Of a stretch of DNA of 64,000 nucleotides, positions 33,348 to 44,000 are shown in pieces. A program made the position numbers and the translations under genes. Source of the DNA: Actinokineospora baliensis (lineage in GTDB: Bacteria; Actinomycetota; Actinomycetes; Mycobacteriales; Pseudonocardiaceae); assembly GCF_016907695.1 (NCBI RefSeq), contig NZ_JAFBCK010000001.1, positions 5,630,001 to 5,694,000 of the forward strand, given 5' to 3'. The stretch's first letter is position 1, and each line of letters opens with the position of its first letter. The notes beneath the pieces are model-generated. The model was not told where the DNA came from and searched no databases. It worked only from the letters and a program-made list of their open reading frames with translations.

Positions 33348-35290
33348 TGGCGCTGCCCGCACCCAACCTGGACGACCGCCGGTTCCAGCAGCTCGTCGAC
33401 GAGGCGAAGCGGTACGTGCACAGCCGGTGTCCCGAGTGGACAGACCACAACGTCTCCGACCCCGGGGTCACGCTGATCGAAACCTTCGCGCAGATGGTCG
33501 ACCAGCTCGTCTACCGGCTCAACCGGGTCCCCGAGCGCAACTACCTGGCGTTCCTCGACCTGCTCGACGTGCGCCTGTTCCCGCCGACCGCGGCCACGGC
33601 GGCGGTGACGTTCTGGTTGTCGGCGCCGCAGGAGGAGGTGGTGCTGCTGCCTACAGGGACCGAGGTGGCGACAGCGCGCGCGGAAACCACCGAGGCCGTG
33701 GTGTTCGCCACGACCGAGCCGCTGCCGATCGTGCCGTGCGAGCTGACCGCGCTGGTCACCCGCACCGCGGCGGGCGAGCACGCCGACCGCAGCAAGGACA
33801 TCGCCGCCGGTCAGGACGTGCCGTGCTTCCAGGCGACCCCGGTGGTGGGCGACGCGACCCTGTTCGGGCTTTCGGCGGCGGCGCCGAGGTGCGTGGTGGT
33901 GCTGCGGCTGGACAGCCGGGTCGAGGGCATCGGCGTGGACCCGCGCCAACCGCCGCTGGTGTGGGAGGCGTGGGACGGGCACGGGTGGACCGCGTGCGAG
34001 ACGGATGAGGACAGCACCGGCGGCCTCAACCGTCCCGGTGAGGTCGTGCTGCACCTACCCGCGTCGCACACGGAGTCGGTGGTGTCGAGCAGGCGGGCGG
34101 GGTGGGTGCGCTGCCGCGTGACCGAACCCGAGCACGGGCAGCCGTTCTACGCCGAGTCGCCCACGGTGCGCGTCGCCGAGGCCTTCACCATCGGCGGCAC
34201 GACCATCGTCGAACACGCCGAGGCTGTGCCTGATGTGCCGCTCGGGCAGTCCCAAGGTGTTCCCGGCCAACGGTTCACGCTGCCGAGAACCCCGGTGCTG
34301 ACCGACGGCGACCCCATCACGGTGCTCGTCTCCGACGGCGACGGCTGGCAGCGGTGGACCGTGGTCGACCACTTCGGCGCCTCTCAACCGGATGATCGTC
34401 ACGTCACGCTCGACGCGACGCTCGGCGAAGTGCGGTTCCCGCCCGCCGTCCGCGAACCCGACGGCGGCCTGCGCCACTACGGCGCCGTGCCGCCCAAGGG
34501 TTCCGCGATCCTGGTGGAGCGGTACCGCACCGGCGGTGGCCGCGCGGGCAACGTGGCTCGCGGCTCGATCACGGTGCTGCGCAGTTCGGTGCCCTACATC
34601 TCGTCGGTGGTGAACCGGGAAGCGGCCCGAGGCGGCGTTGACGGCGAGACCGTGGCCGAGGCCAGGGAACGTGCCCCACACCAACTCCGCGTCCAGGACC
34701 GAGCCGTGACCGCGTCCGACTACGAACGCATCGCCCACCAGGCGGCGCCGTCCTTGGCCCGAGTGCGGTGCCTGCCCTCCGCCGACGAACCCGGCGCGGC
34801 CCGAATCCTCATCGTCCCCTCAGCCACCACTGGCCACGGCGAACACCTGCGGATCGAACAATTGATCCCTACCGACGAAGTACTGTCCACAGTGGCCCGA
34901 GGACTCGACTCCCGACGCCTACTGGGCACCAGAGCGATCGTCACCCCACCCCGCTACCAGGGCGTCACCGTCGTGGCCCGCTTGATCGCGGCCGACGCCG
35001 ACGTCGACCGCGTGCGGATCGCCGCGCAGGATGCCTTGCACGGATACCTCAACCCGCTGACGGGCGGGGCGGAGGGTGTTGGGTGGGAGTTCGGGCGGGC
35101 GGTGCAGTACGGGGAGGTTTTCGCTGTGCTGCAGAGGGTTGCGGGGGTGGGTGTGGTGGAGGAGATCCTGCTGTTCCCGGCGAATCCGCTGACCGGGGCC
35201 CGGGGTGGGCGCGTGGAACGGGTGGAGCTCACGCCGGACGCGCTGGTGTTCTCCCACCAGCACCAGGTGACGGTGGTGGGCGCACCGTGA
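33347..35290 (+). CDS. Baseplate J-like protein (gpJ/gp6, Pvc11-like)
   Basis: A 647-residue baseplate wedge protein. DDRRFQQLVDEAKRYVHSRCPEWTDHNVSDPGVTLIETFAQMVDQLVYRLNRVPERNYLAFLDLLDVRL is the hallmark N terminus of eCIS/T6SS TssF/gpJ-like proteins. The C-terminal third (APHQLRVQDRAVTASDYERIA; AAQDALHGYLNPLTGGAEGVGWEFGRAVQYGEVFAVLQRVAGVGVVEEI) is the gpJ domain. Its last about 35 residues (ANPLTGARGGRVERVEL...FSHQHQVTVVGAP) are copied in the short ORF that follows. Confidence 0.9.
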   Translation: MALPAPNLDDRRFQQLVDEAKRYVHSRCPEWTDHNVSDPGVTLIETFAQMVDQLVYRLNRVPERNYLAFLDLLDVRLFPPTAATAAVTFWLSAPQEEVVLLPTGTEVATARAETTEAVVFATTEPLPIVPCELTALVTRTAAGEHADRSKDIAAGQDVPCFQATPVVGDATLFGLSAAAPRCVVVLRLDSRVEGIGVDPRQPPLVWEAWDGHGWTACETDEDSTGGLNRPGEVVLHLPASHTESVVSSRRAGWVRCRVTEPEHGQPFYAESPTVRVAEAFTIGGTTIVEHAEAVPDVPLGQSQGVPGQRFTLPRTPVLTDGDPITVLVSDGDGWQRWTVVDHFGASQPDDRHVTLDATLGEVRFPPAVREPDGGLRHYGAVPPKGSAILVERYRTGGGRAGNVARGSITVLRSSVPYISSVVNREAARGGVDGETVAEARERAPHQLRVQDRAVTASDYERIAHQAAPSLARVRCLPSADEPGAARILIVPSATTGHGEHLRIEQLIPTDEVLSTVARGLDSRRLLGTRAIVTPPRYQGVTVVARLIAADADVDRVRIAAQDALHGYLNPLTGGAEGVGWEFGRAVQYGEVFAVLQRVAGVGVVEEILLFPANPLTGARGGRVERVELTPDALVFSHQHQVTVVGAP

Positions 35291-35478
35291 GCCGGGAGGC
35301 GTTGCCGAACGCCCAACTCACCACCATGGAGAGTGGGCCGGGAGTGGACACGGTGGAGGGCGCCCTGCGGTTCACCGCCAACCCAGCGACCGGGGCCCCT
35401 CGCGGTCGGATCGAACGAGCCAACCGCGCGGTCCCGTTCTCCCACCAGCACCAAGTGACCGTGGTGGGTGCGCCGTGA
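35287..35478 (+). CDS. 63-aa chimeric ORF from duplication of the gpJ/gpI junction
   Basis: This short frame overlaps the gpJ stop (GTGA) and its own stop overlaps the gpI start (GTGA). Its first codons (VSREALP) copy the gpI N terminus (VSRAALP). Its last about 40 residues (FTANPATGAPRGRIER...PFSHQHQVTVVGAP) copy the gpJ C terminus. It is the product expected from one tandem duplication of the junction of about 188 bp. Spaced this way it should be translated by coupling, but no function is implied and it could be a relic. The same arrangement occurs at the cap/ATPase junction earlier in the locus. Confidence 0.55.
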   Translation: MSREALPNAQLTTMESGPGVDTVEGALRFTANPATGAPRGRIERANRAVPFSHQHQVTVVGAP

Positions 35479-36026
35479 GCCGGGCGGCGTTGCCGCAGGT
35501 GCCCAGTACTCATCCCATCGGTGAGCTGCTCCCTGCCTTGTACGCGGCCGATGACTTCGCTCAGCGGTTCACTTCCGGGCTCGACGACGTGCTGTCCTCG
35601 GTTCTGTCCACCTTGGACAACCTGGCCGAGTACCTCGATCCGGCCCTGACCCCCGAGGACTTTCTCGTCTGGCTGTCGTCCTGGGTGGCGGAGCGGACGG
35701 ACCCCAGGTGGCCGGAGGCGGTTCGGCGGGAGCTGGTGCGGCGGGCGGTGGGACTGCACAGGGACCGGGGTACGGCTGCGGGGCTGGCCAGCAGGTTGCG
35801 GTTGGCGTTGGGCGTCGGGGTGGCGATCGAGGACGGGCCCGGGGTGGCCTGGTCGGTCGAGCCGGACGCGGGGCTTCCCGGGGCGGCGCCGGAGTTGGTG
35901 GTGCGGGTGTGGCCGGATCGGGGGCCGGTGGACGGTGACCAGGTCGCCGCTGTGGTCGCGGCGCATTGCCCGTTGCACCTCACACCGCGGGTTGACGTCC
36001 TCGCTGAGCCTCCGGACTCGCGATGA
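35475..36026 (+). CDS. Phage tail protein I-like baseplate component
   Basis: A 183-residue gpI/P2-I-like protein: THPIGELLPALYAADDFAQRFTSGLDDVLSSVLSTLDNLAEYLDP, LVWLSSWV and RRAVGLHRDRGTAAGLASRLRLALG are typical. It should join gpJ in the baseplate wedges. The start is a GTG overlapping the preceding short ORF, and its stop overlaps the ATG of the zinc-ribbon gene. This is the last recognisable structural component of the machine in the window. Confidence 0.88.
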   Translation: MSRAALPQVPSTHPIGELLPALYAADDFAQRFTSGLDDVLSSVLSTLDNLAEYLDPALTPEDFLVWLSSWVAERTDPRWPEAVRRELVRRAVGLHRDRGTAAGLASRLRLALGVGVAIEDGPGVAWSVEPDAGLPGAAPELVVRVWPDRGPVDGDQVAAVVAAHCPLHLTPRVDVLAEPPDSR

Positions 36027-36967
36027 GCACCCGTCCCTGCCCGGTGTGCGGGACCACCGCCAACGACACCGACGACTTCTGCGGCAACTGCGGCACCTAC
36101 CTCGGGTGGTCAGCCCAACAGGCACCCAGCCCACCAGAACCCGCTGAACCAGCACCCGAACCCGCCCTGGAGGAGCCCGATCCGCCCGCGGAGGAACCCC
36201 GGTCGGTGGACACAGCGCCGGTGCTGCCCGCCAGGCCCGTAGCCCCCCGCCCCACCGCGACCGCCGTCTCCGCCGACACCGTGGACGGTCCGCCCTGCCC
36301 CCACTGCGGGACGCCGAACCCGCCCGACCGCCGGTTCTGCCGCCGCTGCGCCACTGCCCTGTCCCCCGGCGCCGCTGCTGCCACCGAAGCCAAGCGCCGC
36401 CGCTGGTCCTGGCACGGAGATCGGTCCAGGTGGTTGCGCGCCCTAGTCGCCCTGCTGGTGATCATCGCGCTGGTGGTCGTCGGCATCGTCCTGTACCCCA
36501 AGCTCGACGAGGCCATCCAGGACATCCGGGACCGCATGGCGACACCGGCGCCCATCGCACCGCGCGCCGTCACCGCGACAGCCGAACTCCCCGACCACCC
36601 CGCCAAGTCCGCCGCCGACGGCCTCTCCAACCGCTACTGGGGCACCCCCGCACCCGGCGCCAAGGCGACCTTCACCTTCGCCGAACCGTTCCGCCTGCTC
36701 TCGGTCGTGATCCACACCGGTCCCACCGCCGAGCGGGACCGCTTCGCCGAGCAGGCCCGCCCCACCGCGTTGACCCTCACCACCACCGGCTCCGACGGCT
36801 CGACCACCACCAGGTCCATCACCCTGGCCGACGAACCGGGCCCCCAGCGCACCGACCTCGGCGTCTCCGACGTCGTCGAGGTCAGCCTGGAGATCCGCGC
36901 CGCGAGCGGCCTCGGCGGCGGCAACCACATCGCCCTCGGCGAGATCGAATTCTTCCGCCGCCGGTGA
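36023..36967 (+). CDS. Double zinc-ribbon, single-pass membrane protein with C-terminal discoidin-like domain
   Basis: A 314-residue protein. Two zinc ribbons lie on the N-terminal side (CPVCGTTANDTDDFCGNC; CPHCGTPNPPDRRFCRRC), separated by a Pro/Glu linker. A membrane helix (WLRALVALLVIIALVVVGIVLYP) follows, then a C-terminal beta-domain (AKSAADGLSNRYWGTPAPGAKATFTFAEPFRLLSVVIHTG...IALGEIEFFRR) resembling the discoidin/NADase-type glycan-binding fold. The topology suggests cytoplasmic zinc ribbons and an external sugar-binding module. It is coupled to gpI by ATGA. A role in tethering the machine to the membrane or sensing the cell surface is inference. Confidence 0.8.
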   Translation: MSTRPCPVCGTTANDTDDFCGNCGTYLGWSAQQAPSPPEPAEPAPEPALEEPDPPAEEPRSVDTAPVLPARPVAPRPTATAVSADTVDGPPCPHCGTPNPPDRRFCRRCATALSPGAAAATEAKRRRWSWHGDRSRWLRALVALLVIIALVVVGIVLYPKLDEAIQDIRDRMATPAPIAPRAVTATAELPDHPAKSAADGLSNRYWGTPAPGAKATFTFAEPFRLLSVVIHTGPTAERDRFAEQARPTALTLTTTGSDGSTTTRSITLADEPGPQRTDLGVSDVVEVSLEIRAASGLGGGNHIALGEIEFFRRR

Positions 36968-37117
36968 TCGGCGGCACTGTCCCATGAACTCCCCAAGAGA
37001 TGTTCTCGAAAAGGTCTGTTTGCCGGTCGCGCATTGTTCGACAACCCGCGAAATGGGCGGGCGGATCGCACGAGAAGCGGATTGACACCACCGCGCGCCG
37101 GCGGAAAGTTCCTGACG

Positions 37118-37837
37118 ATGAGAGACGTGGTTCTGGTACACGGGGGCTGGGGTGGCGCGTGGTGCTGGACGTCGGTCGTGGCGCACCTGCACCGAGCTCG
37201 ACCGGGTTCGCGGGTCTTCACGCCCACCCTCGCGGGCTTGGGTGAGCGCGCTCACGAGCCACCCGAGGACATCACCATGGGTACCCACATCGACGACCTG
37301 GTCCGCCTCTTGGACGATCACGACCTGCGCGACGCGGTCCTGCTCGGCCACTCCTACGGCGGCCTGCCCATCACCGGCGCCGCGAACCGGCGACCGGAGC
37401 GGGTCGGCGACCTGGTCTACCTCGACGCCCTGGTCCCCGAGCACGGCCAGAGCTGCGCCGACGTGCTCGGACCCGGCTTCGTCGCGGCCGCCGCGGCGGC
37501 CATGACCAGGGCGAACACCCCGCACTCGATCCCGTGGCTGTTCACCCCCGATGACCTGCTCGGTCCGGGCAGCCCGCTCGCCGGGGAGGTGGCCGAGCGG
37601 ATGACGGCCCACCCGGCGGGCACCCTGCACGACCCGGTCGACGCCGATCGGATCCGGGCGCGCAGGCACTACGTGTACTGCACCGGCAGCGCCTCGCTCG
37701 GCCTGACCGGGGGGTTCGCCGCGGCCGCCAGGGACTCCGCCGCGTGGCGGTACTCCGAGCTCGACGCGCCGCACGACGCGCCGCACGCGTGCCCCGACCA
37801 GGTGGCCCAGGTCGTGGCTCGGATCTCGTCACGGTGA
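37118..37837 (+). CDS. Alpha/beta hydrolase
   Basis: A 239-residue hydrolase with oxyanion motif VLVHGGWGGAWCW, nucleophile motif GHSYGG (Ser79), and a C-terminal His region (DAPHDAPHACPDQVAQ) in an esterase/salicylate-esterase-like fold. An Asp at DLVYLDALVPEHG is the likely acid. GGAAAG lies about 10 nt before the ATG. It is separated by 150 bp from the injection-system genes and by 258 bp from the NRPS, same strand. It may belong to the biosynthetic cluster, for example in hydrolysis of an intermediate, but that rests on position only. Confidence 0.85.
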   Translation: MRDVVLVHGGWGGAWCWTSVVAHLHRARPGSRVFTPTLAGLGERAHEPPEDITMGTHIDDLVRLLDDHDLRDAVLLGHSYGGLPITGAANRRPERVGDLVYLDALVPEHGQSCADVLGPGFVAAAAAAMTRANTPHSIPWLFTPDDLLGPGSPLAGEVAERMTAHPAGTLHDPVDADRIRARRHYVYCTGSASLGLTGGFAAAARDSAAWRYSELDAPHDAPHACPDQVAQVVARISSR

Positions 37838-37944
37838 GCCACGACAGCACCTGACGAAGCTGCCGGTGGCGCCGCGAACAGACGCGACAAATCACCCAAA
37901 CAGGTGGACCGCCCGACGGAAAATACCCAAACGGCCGACGCGTG

Positions 37945-37982
37945 CCCCCTCGGGTCGAGTATTGTTCGAAGCACCGAGGGGG
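37945..37982 (+). promoter_or_regulatory. Inverted repeat upstream of the NRPS gene
   Basis: CCCCCTCGG and CCGAGGGGG form perfect 9-bp arms around a 20-nt loop containing two TCGA half-sites. It lies 114 bp before the NRPS start codon and 108 bp after the hydrolase stop. There is no T-tract. It may be an operator for one of the local regulators or an mRNA structure. No convincing -10/-35 pair was found in the remaining leader. Confidence 0.45.
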
Positions 37983-38095
37983 CTCGGGGTGGCATCGCAT
38001 AGACATTTCCGGTTCGCGTGCTGCCCATTTCCCGTGGGTACCCCTTGGTCATTTGTCATCACCTTTTCCGGTGTGCTCGAGGGGGACTACAGCGG

Positions 38096-41000
38096 ATGAC
38101 GTTGACCGATGACGTGCGCCCGTCGACCGCCCAGGCCGAGGTCTGGACCGCGCACGAGGTGGACCCGGGCAACCCGGCCTACACCTGCGCAGGCTACCTG
38201 GACCTGACCGGGCCGCTGCGCCCCGACCTGCTCGACCGGGCGGTCGAACTGGTCGGCGCCGAGTGCGAGGCGCTGCTGGTGCGGCCGGAACCGTTGCGCG
38301 ACGGCGGTCGCGCGGCGGTGACCGCGACCCTGGACCGGGCGGCGGCGCCCACCGTCGAGCACGTGGACCTGCGTTCCGCCGCGACAGTGGCGGACGGACT
38401 GTCCCTGGCGGGCACGTGGATGGCGCGCGACGCGTCCGCACCGCTGCGGTTGGGGGTGGACCGGTTGGTGCGGGTCGCGCTGCTGCGGTTGGCCGCCGAA
38501 CGGCACCTGTTCTACTTCCGGTACCACCACTTCCTGCTCGACGGCTACGGGCAGATCCTGTTCTGGCGGCGGCTGTCGCGGGTGTACTCGGCGCTGGTCG
38601 CGGGTGCCGAACCGCCGCCGTGCCCGTTCGGCGAGCTGGCCGAGCTGGGCGAGCAGGAGCGGGAGTACGCGCTCTCGGCCGAGCACGACGCGGACCGGGT
38701 GTACTGGTTGGACCGGATGGCCGAGGCGCCCGGCCCGCTCGGCCTGGCAGACGGCGGTGAACGCCACCAGGAGCCCTCGCGCACACTGGCCGACACCACG
38801 ACCACGATGCGCGAGGTGCACCGCGCCGCGGCCGAGCGCGGCTCGCACTGGTCGGCCCCGATCATCGCCGGTCTGGCCGCCTACCTGCGCGGGATGACCG
38901 GGCGCGAGGACCTGGTGATCGGCTTCCCGGTCCGGGCCCGCACCGGCAAGGCGGCGCTGACCACGCCGTCGATGCTGTCCAACGAGGTGCCGCTGCGGCT
39001 GGCGGTGCCACCGACCGCGACGGTGGCCGAGTTGATCGCCCACGTGGACGGCGCGGTCGCCGGTGCCGTGCGGCACCAGCGCTTCCGCGGCGAGGACTTG
39101 CACCGGGCGCTGCGCTCGGGTGCGGGCGGGGCCGCGTTGCCCGAGGTGGTGGCGAACGTGATCGGGTTCGACGGGGCCCTGCGGTTCGGGGAGTGCGCGG
39201 CGACCGTGCGGCAACTGTCCTCCGGTCCGGTTCGGACGCTCTCCCTGGACTTCTACAGCGGTGCCGCTGACGGCCCGCTGGCGCTGGGGATCGGTACCGC
39301 GACCTTGGGCGCCGCCGAGGTCGACGCGCACCGGGAGCGGTTCGGCGAGTTCCTGGCAAGGTTCATCGCCGCGCCCGCGGACACGCCGATCGGCTCGTTG
39401 CCGCTGCTCGCCGACGCCGAACGGGCGGCGGTGGAGACCTTCAACGACACGGCCCGCGACTACGACCTGTCGGGCACGCTGCCCGACCTGATCACCGAAC
39501 AGGTGGCTCGGACACCGGACGCGGTGGCGGTGGTGGCGGGCACCAGGGAACTGACCTATGCCCAGCTCTACGACCAGGCGGATCGCTTGGCCGCGTACCT
39601 CATCGGGCGGGGTGTCCGGCCGGGTGACGTGGTGGGTGTGCACGCGCACCGCTCGCCCGAGCTGGTGGTGTCGCTGTACGCGGTACTGATCGCGGGCGCG
39701 GCGTACCTGCCGCTGGACCCGGAGTCCCCGCCCGCGCGACTGGCGTTCCAGGTCGCCGACGCCCGGGTCCGCTTGGTGCTCACCCGGTCCGGTCTGCCCG
39801 CGCCCGTCGCCGCCGAGCTCGTCGAGGTCGACGTCCTGCTGCCGACCCTGCCCGACACCGACACCCCGGACGTGCGGTTGGGGCCGGAGGACGCCGCGTA
39901 CGTCATCCACACCTCGGGGTCGACCGGCAAGCCCAAGGGCGTGGTGGTGCCGCACCGCGGGATCGTCAACCGGCTGACCTGGATGCGCGACGACTACGGC
40001 ATCCACGCCGGGGACCGGGTCCTGCAGAAGACCAGCGCCGGGTTCGACGTGTCGGTGTGGGAGTTCTTCCTGCCGTTGATCACCGGAGCCCGGCTGGTGC
40101 TGCTGGAGCCGGGGGCGCAGCGCGACCCGCACCTGGTGGCCGCAGCGGTCGACCGGCACGGGATCACGGTGCTGCACTTCGTGCCGTCGATGCTCGACCT
40201 GTTCCTGGTCGACGGTCCCGGCGAGCTCACGAGCCTGCGCCACGTGTTCTGCAGCGGTGAGGCGCTGCGCCCGGCCACGGTGGCGGCCTTCTTCGACCGG
40301 CTGGGCGGTGCCGGGCGGGCGGGCGGCGTCCGGCTGCACAACCTGTACGGCCCGACGGAGGCCTCGGTCGACGTCACCGCGTGGGAGTGCCTGCCCGGCC
40401 GCGACCGCGCGTCGGTGCCCATCGGCAGGCCGGTGGCCAACACCAGCGTCCACATCCTCGACCCGGACGGGGTCCCGGTGCCGATCGGGGTCGCCGGTGA
40501 GCTGCACATCGGCGGCGCCCAGGTCGCGACCGGCTACCTGCACCAGCCCGAGCTGACCGCGCGGCGGTTCGTCAGCGGAGGCGACGGCGAGCGGTGGTAC
40601 CGCACCGGGGACCTCGCCAGGTGGCGGGCGGACGGTGTGGTGGAGTTCCTGGGCCGCAACGACCACCAGGTCAAGGTGCGCGGCTACCGGATCGAACCGG
40701 GCGAGGTGGAAGCGGCGCTGCTGGAGCACCCGGCGGTACGCCAGAGCGTCGTCGTCGCCGCGGGCGCGGAAGGGGCGCTGCGGCTCATCGGGTACGTGGT
40801 GTCCGGCGGAGCCTTCGACCGGGACGCGGTGCGGGCGCACCTGGCGCGGCGGTTGCCCGCGTACATGGTCCCGGCCGTCCTGGTCGAACTGGACGCGATC
40901 CCGCTGCTGCCCAACGGGAAGGTCGACCGCGCCGCCCTTCCCGAGGTGGACTCGGCGCCTGTGTCGACCACCGCGGTCGCACCGTCCACACCGGACGAGG

Positions 41001-44000
41001 AGCTGCTGGCCGCCGTGTGGGGGCGGCTGCTCGGGTCGGACGGGTTCGGCGTCACCGATTCCTTCCTCGCGCTCGGCGGCGATTCCATGCTCGCCATCCG
41101 GGCCCGTGTGGCCGTCGAACGCGACCACGGGCGCACCTTCACCGTCGCGCAGCTGTTCGCCAACCCCACGATCCGCGAACTGGCGCCGCTGCTGCGGGCG
41201 ACCACCGGGGACGCGGCAACGAGCGAGCCGTTCAGCCTGCTCGACCCCACCGACCGCACGCTGCTGCCCGAGGGGCTCGACGACGCCTACCCGCTGACGT
41301 CGATGCAGGCCGCGATGCTCTACCACGTCTCCTACCAGGAGAACTCCTCGGTGTACCGGGTGGTCACCAGCGTGGCGGTGCCCACCGCGCTCGACCTGGA
41401 CGCGCTGCGCGCGGCCTGCGCGGACACCGTGGCCCGACACCCGCAGCTGCGGGTGTCGGTCGAGCTGGGTCGGTTCTCCGAGCCGCTGCAACTGGTGCAC
41501 TCGCACGTCGAGGTCCCGGTCGAGCTGGGGGCGGACCTGGGGGACCTCGACGCCGACGCAAGGAACCGTGCGGTGGCGGAGTTCGTCGACCGGGCGAAGC
41601 ACACCGTGTTCGACCTGGCCGCCCCGCCGCTGCTGCGGTTCGTGGCGCACCCGTGCGGGGCGGCGGGTTTCCAGCTGACCGTCATCGAGCACCACGTCCT
41701 GCTCGACGGCTGGTCCGACGTGCTGATGCTCGAAGAGGTCATCGACCGCTACCGCGGCACGTCGCGCGGACAACCGGAGCCGCGCTCGACCTACCGCGAC
41801 TTCGTCGCCGCCGAGCTGGCCGCACTCGCCGACCCGGACGCCAAGCGGTTCTGGTCGTCGGCGTTGCGCGGCGCGACACCGACGACGTTGTTCGGGGTGG
41901 ACACCGAGCGCGGGTTCGCCACCTCGGAGATCCGCCGGTTCACCCTCGACTTACCCGCGGACCTGGTGCCGCGGTTGCGGGCGGTGGCCGCGGCGCGCGG
42001 GTTGCCGCTGAAGTCGTTGCTGGTGGCCGCCCACGCGATGGCGTTGGCCACCGCGAGCGGCCAGGACGAGGTGCTCACGGGGCTGGTCGGCAACTCGCGG
42101 TTGGAGGAGCCGGGCGGCGACGAGGTGATCGGTGTCTTCCTCAACACCCTGCCGCTGCCGCTCGACCTCACCGGGGCGAGCCCGGTGGAGGTGGCCAGGC
42201 GGGTATCGGCGTGGGAGAGCGCGTGCGCGCCGCACCGCAGGTACCCCTTCGGCCAGATCCAGCGCGACCTCGGCGAGGCGTCGCCGTTGGGCGGGTTGGC
42301 CAGCTACGTGAACTTCATGGACTTCCACCGCGGCCGCTACCGCGACGAGTCGGTCTTGGGCGCGAGCACCGGGGTCGCGGACACGAACTACCCGGTGGCG
42401 GTCGACTTCCTCGTCGAGCCGGGCGGGGGCGAACTGCAGGGCTGGCTCGACTGCGACGTGGCGGCGCTGCCCGCGCCGTTGTGCCAACGCCTTGCCCGCT
42501 ACCACGAGCGGGCGCTGGCGGCGATCGCCGCCGACCCGGACCGGCCGGTGTCGACGCTGGACCTGCTCGGCGCGGACGAGCACCGGGAACTCGCCGCGTG
42601 GGACGGCCCGGTGACCGCCTATGACACTAACGCGACGCTGCACGGGCTGTTCGAGAACCAGGTGGCGCTCACGCCGAACGCGACGGCCGCGACGCACCGC
42701 TGGGACTCGGTGACCTACGCCGAACTCGACGCGGCCGCCAACCGGGTCGCGCACCGGCTGCTCGGCGCGGGTGTGCGCCCCGGTGACCTGGTCGGGGTGA
42801 GCGTGCACCGCGGCACGGGGTTGTTGGCCGCACTGCTCGGCACGCTCAAGGCGGGCGCCGCCTACGTTCCGCTCGACCCCACCTTCCCACTGCCGCGCCT
42901 GCGCGGTATCGCCGCCGACGCGGGCATCTCCTGCCTGCTCACCTCGAGCGGCACCCCCGCCGAGCTGTCGCGGGACCTGTCCTGCCCCGTGATCGAGATC
43001 GGCACCGGCACCGCGGTACCCGACACCGCACCCGCCGTGCCCGTCGGCGGCGAGGACCTGGTGTACGTCATGTACACCTCCGGCTCGACCGGCGCGCCCA
43101 AGGGTGCCCGGCTCGCCCACCGCAACGTGATCAACTTCTTCGCCGGGATGGACCAGCGGGTCGGGTGCGGCGGCGAGGACGTGGTGCTGGCGGTGACCAG
43201 CGCGTCGTTCGATATCTCGGTGCTGGAGCTGCTGTGGCCGCTGACCAGGGGCGCGCACGTGGTGGTCGCCGACGACGGGATCGGGCGCAACCTGGTGCGG
43301 CCGGACCTGGTCGACGACACCGAGCGCGCGCTGGGGTTCAGCCTGTTCTTCTTCGCCGCCGCGGCGGGCGAACAGGGTGCCCGCGAGGGCTACCGGCTGG
43401 TGCTGGACGCGGCGCGGTTCGCCGACGCGCACGGGTTCCGGGCGATCTGGACCCCGGAGCGGCACGGGCACGAGTTCGGTGGCCTGTACCCGAACCCGTC
43501 GGTCATGGCCGCCGCGCTGGCCACGGTGACCGAGCGGATCGGGTTGCGCAGCGGCAGCGCCGTGGCCCCGCTGCACGACCCGGTGCGGCTGGCCGAGGAG
43601 TGGTCCCTCGTGGACAACCTCTCCGGTGGCCGGGTGGGGTTGGCGTTCGCGTCCGGCTGGAACTCCAACGACTTCGTGTTCTTCCCCGAGAACTTCCCCG
43701 ACCGCAAGCGGGTGATGACCGAGCACATCGACCAGTTCCGCGCGCTGTGGCGGGGTGATCCGGTGACGCGGACCGGGGGCAGCGGCGAGCAGGTACCGGT
43801 GCGGGTGTTCCCGCGCCCGGTGCAGGCCGAGCCGCCGATCTGGCTGACCTCGGTGGGCACCGTCGCGACGTTCGAGAAGGCGGGGGCCAGCGGCGCCAAC
43901 CTGCTGACGCACCTGCTGGGACAGCGACCGGACGCGTTGGCGGAGAAGATCGCGGCCTACCGGGCGGCGCGCGCCGCTGCCGGGCACGAGGGGCCCGGCG

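Noticed and set aside
37082..37110. TTGACA followed by AAAGTT before the alpha/beta hydrolase as a promoter
   Set aside because: The -35 hexamer is good, but the -10 is poor and would place the transcript start on or next to the start codon.
38087..41773. 1228-codon minus-strand open frame opposite the NRPS
   Set aside because: It is entirely antisense to C-A-T-C domains with clear motifs. The translation is Arg/His/Gln-rich and matches no family.
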